A DNA stretch of 64,000 nucleotides from Streptomyces coelicoflavus (GTDB lineage Bacteria > Actinomycetota > Actinomycetes > Streptomycetales > Streptomycetaceae): NCBI RefSeq assembly GCF_003112555.1, contig NZ_BEWB01000005.1, forward strand, positions 496,001 through 560,000, in the 5' to 3' direction. Shown piece after piece: positions 25,763-34,377 of the stretch. The position numbers and the translations under genes were made by a program. Numbering within the stretch: the stretch's first letter is position 1; each line of letters starts with the position of its first letter. Below the pieces are notes generated by a model. The model searched no databases. It saw only the letters and a list, made by a program, of their open reading frames with translations, and was not told the DNA's origin.

Positions 25763-26503
25763 ATGCGCACCAAGAGACGGGTGGCCTTCGCGGTCGGGGC
25801 GCTGGTCGCTCCGCTGCTGGCCGTGAGTCTTCCGGCGAGCACGGCCAGCGCCCACGGGTGGGTGACCTCGCCCGGCAGCCGGCAGGACCAGTGCGCCGCG
25901 GGGATCGTCGACTGCGGACAGATCAAGTACGAGCCCCAGAGCGTCGAGGGCCCCAAGGGGCTGAAGAGCTGCAGCGGCGGGAACAGCCAGTTCGCCGAAC
26001 TCGACGACGACAGCAAGGGCTGGCGGGTCACCCCGGTCGGATCCACGCACACCTTCACCTGGCACCACACGGCGCGGCACGCCACCGCCAACTGGCAGTA
26101 CTTCATCGGCAACCAGAAGATCGCCGAGTTCGACGGCCACCGTGCGCAGCCCGCCCCGGACGTGAGCCATCAGGTCGACTTCGGCGGCTTCACCGGCCGC
26201 CAGAAGGTCCTGGCCGTCTGGAACGTGGCGGACACCGGCAACGCCTTCTACTCCTGCATCGACGTCAACATCGGCGGGACCGGCGGAGGCGACGGTGGCG
26301 GAGACGGGGGCGGCGACGGCGGCGGCGACCCGGACACCTGCGACGCGCCGCTGTGGAACGCCGGCAGCGTCTACGGGGGCGGCGACACCGTCTCCTACGG
26401 CGGCCACAACTGGCGCGCAAAGTGGTGGGTGACGGGGGAGGAGCCCGGCACCACCGGCGAGTGGGGCGTCTGGGAGGACCTCGGCGCCTGCGCGGCCGCG
26501 TGA
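25763..26503 (+). CDS. Secreted AA10 lytic polysaccharide monooxygenase with chitin-binding module
   Basis: 246 residues with an AAAGGGG site upstream. The signal peptide is cut after residue 30 (ASA), exposing His31; with His106 in TARH it forms the copper histidine brace. The catalytic core (31 to about 173) is followed by a glycine-aspartate linker of four GGGD repeats and a C-terminal CBM5/12-type module (WNAGSVYGGGDTVSYGG, KWWVTGEEPG, WEDLGAC). It cleaves crystalline chitin (possibly cellulose) oxidatively outside the cell. Two dre palindromes directly upstream point to DasR control; chitin is thus the likelier substrate. Confidence 0.93.
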   Translation: MRTKRRVAFAVGALVAPLLAVSLPASTASAHGWVTSPGSRQDQCAAGIVDCGQIKYEPQSVEGPKGLKSCSGGNSQFAELDDDSKGWRVTPVGSTHTFTWHHTARHATANWQYFIGNQKIAEFDGHRAQPAPDVSHQVDFGGFTGRQKVLAVWNVADTGNAFYSCIDVNIGGTGGGDGGGDGGGDGGGDPDTCDAPLWNAGSVYGGGDTVSYGGHNWRAKWWVTGEEPGTTGEWGVWEDLGACAAA

Positions 26504-26528
26504 CCGTCCGACGAACCGCGTGACCGCG

Positions 26529-26568
26529 GCGGGACGGCGCGCGCCGGCCGAGGCGTGCGCCGTCCCGC
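26529..26568 (+). terminator. Terminator after LPMO
   Basis: A 17-bp stem with one G-T pair, GCGGGACGGCGCGCGCC against GGCGTGCGCCGTCCCGC, with a 6-nt loop (GGCCGA). Confidence 0.8.
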
Positions 26569-26652
26569 GGCGACCCGGCGATTCCCCGTGACGAACGGGT
26601 CCGCTTTTCCCGAAAGCCGGTAAAATAATTCCAAAGCGGAAAGGGGGCCGCA

Positions 26653-27084
26653 ATGGATCCGTGGCTGATCTGGTTGATCGTTTCCGCCGTTCTGATCGTG
26701 GCGGAGATCTTCACCCTGACCGCCGCGCTCGGAATGCTCGGAGTGGCCGCCCTGATCACTTCCGCGTCCGCGGCGGCCGGACTTTCGGCGCCCTTTCAAT
26801 TCCTGGTGTTCACGGTCGTCTCCGCGGTCGCCCTCTTCTTCCTGCGCCCCGTCGCGGTGCGCCACCTCCGCCAGCCCCAGACCGCGCGATTCGGCGTGGA
26901 CGCCCTGGTCGGACAGGCCGCCTACGTCGTCTCCGACGTGACGGGGAGGGAGGGCAGGGTCCGTATCGGCGGTGAGGAATGGACGGCCCGTTCCTACGAC
27001 GAGACGCTGGTGATTCCCCGGGGCGCGGCCGTCGACGTTCTGGAGATCAGCGGTACCACCGCATTCGTCTATCCCCGGGAGTGA
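26653..27084 (+). CDS. NfeD-family membrane protein
   Basis: 143 residues with GGAAAGGGGG upstream of the ATG. Two or three hydrophobic segments (about 5-65) are followed by a C-terminal OB-fold domain (ALVGQAAYVVSDVTGREGRVRIGGEEWTARS, IPRGAAVDVLEISGTT). Short NfeD proteins partner with stomatin-like SPFH proteins in the membrane; the next gene is exactly that, three bases away. The 5' region is less GC-rich than its neighbours. Confidence 0.88.
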   Translation: MDPWLIWLIVSAVLIVAEIFTLTAALGMLGVAALITSASAAAGLSAPFQFLVFTVVSAVALFFLRPVAVRHLRQPQTARFGVDALVGQAAYVVSDVTGREGRVRIGGEEWTARSYDETLVIPRGAAVDVLEISGTTAFVYPRE

Positions 27085-27086
27085 CC

Positions 27087-28112
27087 ATGGAGGCCTCGGC
27101 GTTCCTCATCGCCGGTGTGATCGTCGCGCTTCTCGCCGTATTCACCGTGGTGCGGGCGGTGCGCATCGTGCCGCAGGCCCGCGCCCGCAACGTCGAACGG
27201 CTCGGCCGCTACCACCGCACCCTGAAACCCGGACTCAGCGTGGTCATCCCGTACATCGACCGCGTCTATCCGGTGATCGACCTGAGGGAACAGGTCGTCT
27301 CCTTCAAGCCGCAACCGGTCATCACCGAGGACAACCTGGTCGTCGAGATCGACACCGTGCTGTACTTCCAGGTCACGGACCCGCGCGCGGCCTTCTACGA
27401 GATCGCCAGCTTCCTCCAGGCGGTCGAGCAGCTCACCGTCACCACCCTGCGCAACGTCGTGGGATCCATGGACCTGGAGAAGACCCTCACCTCGCGCGAC
27501 ACCATCAACAGCCAACTGCGCGGCGTGCTCGACGAGGCCACCGGCAAGTGGGGACTGCGGGTGAACCGGGTGGAGATCAAGGCGATCGACCCGCCGCAGT
27601 CCATCAAGGACGCCATGCAGAAGCAGATGCGGGCCGAGCGGGACAAGCGGGCCGCCATCCTGGGCGCGGAAGGCCAGCGCCAGTCGCAGATCCTCACCGC
27701 CGAGGGCGACAAGCAGGCCGCGGTCCTGCGCGCCGAGGGCAACCGCACCGCCGAGATCCTCAAGGCGGAGGGGCAGTCCCGGGCCATCGACGAGGTCTTC
27801 CAGGCCGTGCACCGCAACGACCCCGACCCCAAGCTGCTGGCCTACCAGTACCTCCAGGTGCTGCCCCAGCTGGCGCAGGGCTCGGGCAGCACGTTCTGGG
27901 TCATCCCGAGCGAGGTCACCTCCGCGCTCCAGGGGGTTTCCCGCGCCTTCACCGAAGCGCTGCCCCAGTCTCCGGCCACCCGGGAGAACCCGTCGGACGA
28001 CGGGGCGGCCCAGGCGGCCAGCGACACGGCCCAGGCCGCGGAGGCCGCCGCCCAGGCCCTCGCCGACGCGGCCAGGGCCAACGGCGTACCCCCCGAGGGC
28101 CACGCGGCCTGA
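27087..28112 (+). CDS. SPFH/stomatin-like membrane protein
   Basis: 341 residues from ATG 27087. One N-terminal membrane segment, then the SPFH domain (PYIDRVYPVIDLREQVVSFKP, TVLYFQVTDPRAAFYEI), then a coiled coil rich in AEGQRQSQILTAEGDKQAA repeats and an alanine-rich tail. It is an oligomeric scaffold of membrane microdomains, working with NfeD (gap of two bases). The last codons are followed at once by a hairpin lying inside the opposing gene. Confidence 0.9.
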   Translation: MEASAFLIAGVIVALLAVFTVVRAVRIVPQARARNVERLGRYHRTLKPGLSVVIPYIDRVYPVIDLREQVVSFKPQPVITEDNLVVEIDTVLYFQVTDPRAAFYEIASFLQAVEQLTVTTLRNVVGSMDLEKTLTSRDTINSQLRGVLDEATGKWGLRVNRVEIKAIDPPQSIKDAMQKQMRAERDKRAAILGAEGQRQSQILTAEGDKQAAVLRAEGNRTAEILKAEGQSRAIDEVFQAVHRNDPDPKLLAYQYLQVLPQLAQGSGSTFWVIPSEVTSALQGVSRAFTEALPQSPATRENPSDDGAAQAASDTAQAAEAAAQALADAARANGVPPEGHAA

Positions 28113-28116
28113 GCAC

Positions 28117-29043
28117 TCAGCCGAGGGCCGGCCCCGTGATCGGCCGGCCCTCGGCGTCGTAGGGCCAGACGTTGGTCCGGCAGCCGTGCAGCCCCTTGAT
28201 CTGCTGCATCATCACCGGCGCCGGACGCCCCGCCCCCGGGCACCCCTCGTGACCGTGGCCCAGGAAGTGCCCGACCTCGTGATTGATGATCAGCGCCCGG
28301 TACGAGGTCACGTCGTCCGCGTAGTACTGCGTGGCCAGCAGCCACCGCTTCAGGTTGACCATGACGTCCTGGCCCACGTTGCAGTTGACCTCGCCGCCGG
28401 TGTCCAGACCGTACTGGCCGCATATGTCGTCCACCGTTCCCGCCGTGGCGAGCCGCACCCGGAAGTCGGACGCGCCGCCCGACACCCGCCGGAAACCCGT
28501 CCTCCCGTCGGCCGTCCAGCCCCGCTCGTCGGCCAGGACGCGCTCGACCTCGGTCGCGACCTCCCGGACCGGGATGCCGAGGCCGTCCTCGACCTGCACC
28601 ACGTACGTCAGTGTGCGCCCGCTGCCGCCGACCCGGTCGCCGCCGCCGTCGGCCGTGGCGAAGGTCCCGGGCCCGGACGACGGAATCGAGCCGGGGTCCG
28701 GCCTCTTCCCCGTCTCCTTGTCCCCCGTCTCCTTGTCCGCCTTCTTCCCGGCCTCCTTCTTGCCGTCCTCCGCCTTCTCCGGCTTGGGCGCGTCCTTCCG
28801 GGCCTCCTCCGGCCCGCCGGTCTCCGTCGACCGCGACGCACCGGCCGTGTCGGCGGGGCGGCCGGCGGGTTCCGTGACGCCCTTGAGGGCCAGGCCGCCG
28901 GCGAGCACCAGGACGGCCCCGGCCGCCAGCCCCGGCCACAGCAGGCGGGGCCGGCCGCCCCGTCGGCGGCGGGCACGACCGCCGCGGCGCCGGCGGCCCG
29001 GGGCGGAGGAGGGCGGGAGGTTCGGTCGGCGGCGTTCGTTCAT
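28117..29043 (-). CDS. DUF3152 membrane-anchored zinc metalloprotease-like protein
   Basis: 308 residues from ATG 29043. A very basic N-terminus (RRRR stretches) precedes one membrane helix (LLWPGLAAGAVLVLAGGLAL), then a long Lys/Glu/Asp-rich spacer and an extracellular domain with INHEVGHFLGHGHEGC, an HExxHxxGxxH metzincin-type zinc motif. A methionine further on (PVMMQQIKG) could be the Met-turn. Family DUF3152 is widespread in Streptomyces with unknown substrate. Only four bases separate its stop from that of the stomatin gene. Confidence 0.82.
   Translation of the reverse strand: MNERRRPNLPPSSAPGRRRRGGRARRRRGGRPRLLWPGLAAGAVLVLAGGLALKGVTEPAGRPADTAGASRSTETGGPEEARKDAPKPEKAEDGKKEAGKKADKETGDKETGKRPDPGSIPSSGPGTFATADGGGDRVGGSGRTLTYVVQVEDGLGIPVREVATEVERVLADERGWTADGRTGFRRVSGGASDFRVRLATAGTVDDICGQYGLDTGGEVNCNVGQDVMVNLKRWLLATQYYADDVTSYRALIINHEVGHFLGHGHEGCPGAGRPAPVMMQQIKGLHGCRTNVWPYDAEGRPITGPALG
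28121..28154 (+). terminator. Terminator hairpin embedded in the opposing coding region
   Basis: A perfect 12-bp stem CCGAGGGCCGGC/GCCGGCCCTCGG with a 10-nt loop, starting 8 bases after the stomatin stop and lying inside the last codons of the DUF3152 gene on the other strand. Confidence 0.7.
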
Positions 29044-29156
29044 GATCACAAAGCGTGCCGCGGGCGTGTGATCGCGCGTGGACGCCTTTTGGACCGCTGT
29101 GTAACAGCCGTCACCCGCACGCGGACTCCCTCCCGCGCACGCGCATACTGAGCTCC

Positions 29157-29846
29157 ATGCCACGGGTCCTGATCATCGAAGACGACCGCGCCGTCCGGGA
29201 CGGCGTGCTGCTCGCCCTGCGCCGGCAGGGGCACGAGGTCGCCGCCGCCGCGACGGGCGAGGACGGTCTGGAACGGCTCCGGTCGTTCCGGCCCGAAGCC
29301 GTGGTCCTCGACCTGATGCTGCCGGGCATGTCCGGCCTCGAGGTGTGCCGCCGCATACGCGCCCACGACCAGGTGCCGATCATCATGGCCACCGCCCGCG
29401 GCGACGACACCGACATCGTCGTCGGACTGGAGTCCGGAGCCGACGACTACGTTGTCAAACCGGTCCGCGCCCGCGTGCTCGACGCACGCATACGCGCCGT
29501 GCTCCGCCGCGTGGGCGGCGCGCCGGACGAGCCGGGCACCCCGCGCACCGAGCACCACGGCGACCTGGTCATCGACCGGGCCGGACTGACCGTCACCCAC
29601 CGCGGACAGCCGGTCCTCCTCGGCCCCTCCGAACTGCGGCTGCTGCTCACCCTGTCCGCCTCCGCCGGGCAGGTGTTCAGCCGCCAGCAGCTCCTGGAGG
29701 CCGTGTGGGAGCACAGCTACCACGGGGACGCGCGACTCGTGGACGCCTGCGTGAAACGGCTGCGGTCCAAGATCGGCGAAACTCCGGGCAGCCCGCGCTA
29801 CGTCCACACCGTGCGCGGTTTCGGCTACCGGTTCGGCCCCCGGTGA
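29157..29846 (+). CDS. OmpR-family response regulator, AfsQ1-like
   Basis: 229 residues from ATG 29157. The receiver has acidic Asp9/Asp10, phosphoacceptor Asp52 (VVLDLMLPG) and Lys101 (YVVKP). The winged helix carries LGPSELRLLLTLSASAGQVFSRQQLLEAVWEH and ends RTVRGFGYRF-like VHTVRGFGYRFGPR. The stretch GLESGADDYVVKPVRARVLDARIRAVLRR is close to AfsQ1. It is GTGA-coupled to its kinase and forms a three-gene unit with a lipoprotein. A GTAAC-n4-GTCAC pair at 29101-29114 upstream is a candidate autoregulatory site. Confidence 0.9.
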   Translation: MPRVLIIEDDRAVRDGVLLALRRQGHEVAAAATGEDGLERLRSFRPEAVVLDLMLPGMSGLEVCRRIRAHDQVPIIMATARGDDTDIVVGLESGADDYVVKPVRARVLDARIRAVLRRVGGAPDEPGTPRTEHHGDLVIDRAGLTVTHRGQPVLLGPSELRLLLTLSASAGQVFSRQQLLEAVWEHSYHGDARLVDACVKRLRSKIGETPGSPRYVHTVRGFGYRFGPR

Positions 29847-31468
29847 GGGTCCCGCGGGTGCTGCGCGCGCTGATGGGACTGCGCCTGCGGCTGGTGGTGG
29901 CCTTCACCCTCGTCGCCGTCGTGGCCACGGTGACCACCGGCGCGCTGACCTTCCGCGAGGCGCGGACCGGGGTCCTTCAGCAGAGCCAGGACACGGTGAT
30001 CGAGGACTTCCGGCACCGCGTCAACACCCTGGTCCCCAACTACCGGTTCCCGCCCGACGCGGCCGACCTGCAAGCCTTCGCCGACGACGTGTCCAGGGGC
30101 GGGCGGTCCCAGCCGTGGCGGGTGCTGGCCGCCTACCGGGACGCCGACGCGACCTCCGCCCCCGGCGACTCGTTCCGCGAACTGTCCCCGGCGATGCGCG
30201 AGTCCGTGCGCTCCCGCCGCGCCACCGTGTTCCAGCGGGTGTCGCTGGACGGCCGCTCCTCGCTGGTCGTCGGCATGCCCGTCACCTTCGCCGGCCAGTA
30301 CGGCACCGAACGACGCGCCTCCGGCCTCGAGGTCTACCTCACCGTGCCGCAGCAGGAGGAGCAGGGCTACGTCGACGCGCTGGTCACCGCCATCGAGCGC
30401 GCCACCGTACCGGCCCTGGTGCTGGCCGTCCTGATCGCGCTCCTCGCCGCCCGCGGCGTCCTGCGGCCGGTGCGGGCGCTGCGCCGGGCGACCCGCAGCA
30501 TCGCCGAGGGCCACCTGGACACCCGGCTCGCGGTGCAGGGCTCCGACGAACTCGCGGATCTGTCCCGCACCTTCAACGAGACCGCCGCGGCGCTGGAGGG
30601 ATCGGTGGCCGAACTGCGGCGCATGGAGGCCGGCGCCCGGCGCTTCGCCGCGGACGTCTCCCACGAACTGCGGACCCCGCTGGCGGCGATGTCGGCGGTC
30701 ACGGACGTGCTGGACGAGGACGCGGCCGGCCTGGACGACGACACCGCGACGGCCGTGCGCCTCATCAGCACGGAGACCACGAAGCTGGCCGCCCTGGTGG
30801 ACGACCTGATGGAGATCTCCCGGTTCGACGCGGGCGCCGAGGCCCTGCACCTCGACGAGATCGACCTCGCCGAGTCGCTGCGGCGCACGCTCGCCTCGCG
30901 CGGCTGGCAGGACACCGTGGAGACCGGCCTGCCCGAACCGGGGGAGCTGCGCGGCCGGGTCGACCCGCGCCGCCTCGACGTGATCGTGGCGAACCTCGTC
31001 GCCAACGCCCTCAGACACGGCGCGCCCCCGGTCCGCCTGGAACTCGGGGTCCGGAACGACCCGCGCGCCGGCAGGCAGGCCGTCGTCACGGTCCGCGACG
31101 GCGGCGACGGCATCCCCGAGCACGTCCTGCCCCACGTCTTCGACCGCTTCTACAAGTCCGCCGACGCCCGCGCCCGCAGCGAGGGCAGCGGCCTCGGGCT
31201 GGCCATCGCCACGGAGAACGTACGGCTGCACGACGGCACCGTCCGGGCGGCCAACCACCCGGAGGGCGGCGCCGTCTTCACGGTCGTCCTGCCCCTGAGA
31301 ACGGATGACACGGAGGACCGGACCCGGCACCCGGAACCGTCTCCGGATCCGGAGCCGGACTCGGGCCCGTACACGGAGCCGGACTCCGGCCCGCACACGG
31401 AACCGGACTCGGTCCCGCTCACGGACTTTGGCCCGCACATGGACTCGGCGAGGGAGGCCCGGACATGA
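29843..31468 (+). CDS. Sensor histidine kinase
   Basis: 541 residues from GTG 29843. A first membrane helix (about 10-32), an extracellular sensor region, a second helix (ALVLAVLIALLAARGVL), HAMP (RPVRALRRATRSIAEGHLDTRLA), DHp with His274 in VSHELRTPL, and an ATPase domain with NLVANALRHG, DGGDGI and GSGLGLAIA. The last 40 or so residues are a repetitive acidic/proline tail of EPDSGPxT units, not part of known kinase domains. It is ATGA-coupled to the downstream lipoprotein gene. Confidence 0.9.
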   Translation: MRVPRVLRALMGLRLRLVVAFTLVAVVATVTTGALTFREARTGVLQQSQDTVIEDFRHRVNTLVPNYRFPPDAADLQAFADDVSRGGRSQPWRVLAAYRDADATSAPGDSFRELSPAMRESVRSRRATVFQRVSLDGRSSLVVGMPVTFAGQYGTERRASGLEVYLTVPQQEEQGYVDALVTAIERATVPALVLAVLIALLAARGVLRPVRALRRATRSIAEGHLDTRLAVQGSDELADLSRTFNETAAALEGSVAELRRMEAGARRFAADVSHELRTPLAAMSAVTDVLDEDAAGLDDDTATAVRLISTETTKLAALVDDLMEISRFDAGAEALHLDEIDLAESLRRTLASRGWQDTVETGLPEPGELRGRVDPRRLDVIVANLVANALRHGAPPVRLELGVRNDPRAGRQAVVTVRDGGDGIPEHVLPHVFDRFYKSADARARSEGSGLGLAIATENVRLHDGTVRAANHPEGGAVFTVVLPLRTDDTEDRTRHPEPSPDPEPDSGPYTEPDSGPHTEPDSVPLTDFGPHMDSAREART

Positions 31469-32142
31469 ACCCGTCGGCACGCTCACGGACGGCCGCCACG
31501 GCCCTGAGCCCGCATCCGCCCGGAGGCCGGCCCGGTCGAAGTGCCCGGCGGGCGCTCCCCGTTCTGCTCGCGGCGCTGCTCCCGCTCACCGCCTGCGGCA
31601 TCCCCGAGACGGGAGTCGTCGAGGCGGGCGAACCCGCGACCGGCGTGCTGCGGCCGGGCGTCACGGCCGCGCCGTCGGAGACCGTGCCCGAGGAGGTGCC
31701 CCTCGTCAAGATTCCGCTCTACTTCGTCGCGGACGGCGACCTGGTGGCGGTCTCCCGTACCGTTGCGGGCTCGACCGACCTGAGCAGCACCGTGCTCATG
31801 CTGTTCAAGGGGCCGGCCCCCCAGGAGCGGCGGAGGGGCCTGACGACCGAGCTGCCGTCCGCCGCCGTGGCTCCCACCATCCGCACCGACGGCACGGTGG
31901 TCAACGTCCACCTGCCGCGGACCGCCGGGAGCCTGAGCGACACGGCCATCGACCAACTGGCCTGCACGGTGGCCGTCGCCCGGCTGCGGCAGGACCCGGC
32001 GCTGGGGAGCGCGCAGGTGGCCGTCGAGCAGCCCGGCGGCCGCCTGGCCGGCCGCTCCAGCGACGACTGCCCGTCCGGGGGCACCGGCGGAACCGGAGGC
32101 GCCGGAGGCGCTGAGGACACGGGCGGCGCGGACGCCCCGTGA
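31465..32142 (+). CDS. GerMN-domain lipoprotein associated with two-component system
   Basis: 225 residues. The long basic N-terminus ends in a hydrophobic helix and the lipobox LTACG, so it is a lipoprotein. The region VPLVKIPLYFVADGDLVAVSRTV, LMLFKGPAPQERRRGLTTELP and SLSDTAIDQLACTVAVA fits the GerMN (spore germination) fold, found in bacterial lipoproteins that tune sensor kinases (LpqB, CseA-like logic). The C-terminus is a Gly/Thr-rich low-complexity tail. Tight coupling to the kinase implies it modulates that sensor. Confidence 0.8.
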   Translation: MNPSARSRTAATALSPHPPGGRPGRSARRALPVLLAALLPLTACGIPETGVVEAGEPATGVLRPGVTAAPSETVPEEVPLVKIPLYFVADGDLVAVSRTVAGSTDLSSTVLMLFKGPAPQERRRGLTTELPSAAVAPTIRTDGTVVNVHLPRTAGSLSDTAIDQLACTVAVARLRQDPALGSAQVAVEQPGGRLAGRSSDDCPSGGTGGTGGAGGAEDTGGADAP

Positions 32143-32216
32143 CCCGCGTCCCGCGGCCGTGTGCGCCAGGTGGCCCATCCGCCGGACACCCGGCCCGGAC
32201 CACGGCGTGGTCGTAG

Positions 32217-32241
32217 GTCTGGGCCCATGACGCCTGGGTAC
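32217..32241 (+). promoter_or_regulatory. SigB-type stress promoter upstream of ctaD
   Basis: GTCT, 15-bp spacer, GGGTAC: fits the Streptomyces SigB-group consensus as I recall it, GNNT-N14/16-GGGTAY. Only 10 nt separate the -10 element from the ATG at 32252, so the transcript would be leaderless or nearly so, in line with the missing Shine-Dalgarno. Confidence 0.5.
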
Positions 32242-32251
32242 TCTCCGCCGC

Positions 32252-33928
32252 ATGGCGGTGGACAGAAGGACCGAGCCGCCGCGCCGGACACCGGCTCGGC
32301 AGCGGACGAACCGTACGCTCGGGCGGGCGCTGGTGCGGTGGGCGACGACGACCGATCACAAGGTGATCGGCCATCTCTACCTGGTGACGTCGTTCGGCTT
32401 CTTCCTCCTCGCCGGCGTCCTGGCCATGCTGATGCGCAGTGAACTCGCCCGCCCCGGACTGCAGTTGTTCAGCAACCAGCAGTACAACCAGCTGTTCACC
32501 GTGCACGGCACCATCATGATGCTGCTGTTCGCGACCCCGCTGTTCGCCGGGTTCACCAACGTCATCATGCCCCTTCAGATCGGCGCCCCGGACCTGGCGT
32601 TCCCCCGGCTGAACGCGCTGTCGTACTGGATGTACCTGTTCGGCGGCCTGATGGTGGTGGCGGGATTCCTGACGCCCGGCGGAGCGGCCTCGTTCGGCTG
32701 GTTCGCCTACGCGCCGCTGAACAGCGCGACCTTCAGCCCGGGCCCCGGCGGCGACCTGTGGACCATGGGCCTGGTGGTGAGCGGCGTGTCGACCACGCTC
32801 AGCGCCGTCAACTTCATCTCCACCGTCATCTGCCTGCGCGCCCCCGGCATGACCATGTTCCGGATGCCGATCTTCACCTGGAACGTCCTGTTCACGTCGA
32901 TCCTGGTGCTGCCCGCCTTCCCCGTGCTCACCGCCGCGCTGCTCATGCTCGAGGCCGACCGGAAGTTCGGCGCGCACGTGTTCGACGCGGCCAACGGCGG
33001 GGCGCTGCTGTGGCAGCACCTGTTCTGGTTCTTCGGCCATCCCGAGGTGTACATCGTCGCGCTGCCGTTCTTCGGCATCGTCACCGAGATCATCCCGGTC
33101 TTCAGCCGCAAGCCCGTCTTCGGCTACGTCAGCCTGGTCGGCGCCACCATCGCCATCACCTTTCTCTCCGCGGTGGTGTGGGCCCACCACATGTTCGCCA
33201 CGGGCGCCGTGCTGCTCCCCTTCTTCTCCCTCATGTCGTTCCTCATCGCCGTACCCACCGGGGTGAAGTTCTTCAACTGGATCGGCACGATGATGCACGG
33301 CTCACTGTCCTTCGAGACACCCATGCTGTGGGCGTGCGGCTTCCTGGTGACCTTCCTGCTCGGCGGCATGAGCGGCGTCCTCATCGCCTCCCCGCCGCTG
33401 GACTTCCACCTGACGGACTCGTACTTCATCGTCGCCCACCTGCACTACGTGCTGTTCGGCACCGTGGTCTTCGCGATGTTCGCCGGCTTCTACTTCTGGT
33501 GGCCCAAGTTCACCGGCAAACTGCTCGACGAACGCATCGGAAAGATCCACTTCTGGACCCTGTTCATCGGCTTCCAGACCACGTTCCTCGTCCAGCACTG
33601 GCTCGGCCAGCAGGGCATGCCGCGCCGCTACGCCGACTACCTGGCCGCGGACGGCTTCACCACGCTGAACACCATCAGCTCCATCGGCGCCTTCCTCCTC
33701 GGCCTGTCCACGCTGCCGTTCCTGTACAACGTGTGGCACACCCACCACTACGGGAAGAAGGTCGAACAGGACGACCCCTGGGGCTACGGCCGTTCCCTCG
33801 AATGGGCCACCAGCAGCCCGCCGCCGCGCCACAACTTCACGTCGCTGCCCCGGATCCGCTCCGAATCCCCGGCCTTCGACCTCCATCACCCCGCGATCAC
33901 CCGACACGATCAGAGGCAGGTGCAGTGA
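32252..33928 (+). CDS. ctaD: Cytochrome c oxidase subunit I (ctaD paralogue)
   Basis: 558 residues with about twelve membrane segments. Heme a and a3/CuB ligands are present: [22 protein letters not shown] (His-Tyr), VWAHHMF and [10 protein letters not shown]. It is the catalytic subunit of an aa3-type oxidase reducing oxygen to water with proton pumping. The upstream genes ctaC and ctaE that accompany the main copy are not here, which marks this as a second copy. No Shine-Dalgarno precedes the ATG. The ctaF gene overlaps its stop. Confidence 0.93.
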   Translation: MAVDRRTEPPRRTPARQRTNRTLGRALVRWATTTDHKVIGHLYLVTSFGFFLLAGVLAMLMRSELARPGLQLFSNQQYNQLFTVHGTIMMLLFATPLFAGFTNVIMPLQIGAPDLAFPRLNALSYWMYLFGGLMVVAGFLTPGGAASFGWFAYAPLNSATFSPGPGGDLWTMGLVVSGVSTTLSAVNFISTVICLRAPGMTMFRMPIFTWNVLFTSILVLPAFPVLTAALLMLEADRKFGAHVFDAANGGALLWQHLFWFFGHPEVYIVALPFFGIVTEIIPVFSRKPVFGYVSLVGATIAITFLSAVVWAHHMFATGAVLLPFFSLMSFLIAVPTGVKFFNWIGTMMHGSLSFETPMLWACGFLVTFLLGGMSGVLIASPPLDFHLTDSYFIVAHLHYVLFGTVVFAMFAGFYFWWPKFTGKLLDERIGKIHFWTLFIGFQTTFLVQHWLGQQGMPRRYADYLAADGFTTLNTISSIGAFLLGLSTLPFLYNVWHTHHYGKKVEQDDPWGYGRSLEWATSSPPPRHNFTSLPRIRSESPAFDLHHPAITRHDQRQVQ

Positions 33929-34377
33929 GGACCGAATCCCGTCTGTTCACCGGTGTGGCGGTCTTCTTCGGCGGCGAGGCCGCCCTCTACGGCTGGTGGT
34001 CGCGCGAGCCCGCCGGCACGGCCGCGCTCGTCCTCGCCTTCCTCATGGCCTCGCTCGTCGCGTTCTTCCTGCGCGTGCAGTACCGCAAACGCGGCCTGCG
34101 CGCGCAGGACCGCGGTGAGGGCGAGGTCGTCGACACCGCGGGCCCACTGGAGTTCTTCCCGCCGCACAGCCCCTGGCCGATCACCACCGCGCTGGCCGCC
34201 GTGGTGCTCGCCTTCGGCATCGTCTTCGGCCTGTGGCTCGCCCTGATCGGCTTCGGCCTGCTCGCCATGGGCGTGTGCGGCCTGGTCTTCCAGTACGCCG
34301 ACCGGGGCGTTCAGCGCTCCGGCTCGCCCGAGCGGGCGCGCGGTTCCGCCTCCTCGACGTCGACCCGGTCGTCGTAG
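33925..34377 (+). CDS. ctaF: Cytochrome c oxidase subunit IV (ctaF paralogue)
   Basis: 150 residues from GTG 33925, GTGA-coupled to ctaD. It has four hydrophobic helices: [61 protein letters not shown] and [14 protein letters not shown]. The hydrophilic tail after YADRGVQR runs 67 bp into the opposing qcrB gene, so the last 22 codons are antisense to qcrB. That overlap is unusual and the tail is probably dispensable. Confidence 0.85.
   Translation: MRTESRLFTGVAVFFGGEAALYGWWSREPAGTAALVLAFLMASLVAFFLRVQYRKRGLRAQDRGEGEVVDTAGPLEFFPPHSPWPITTALAAVVLAFGIVFGLWLALIGFGLLAMGVCGLVFQYADRGVQRSGSPERARGSASSTSTRSS

Noticed and set aside
29101..29114. Canonical AfsQ1 box
   Set aside because: GTAAC and GTCAC are spaced by 4, not the 6 bases recalled for AfsQ1 sites; kept only as a candidate autoregulatory repeat.
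29157..32142. Assignment as MtrA-MtrB-LpqB
   Set aside because: The regulator is closer to AfsQ1, and the lipoprotein (225 residues) is far shorter than LpqB.
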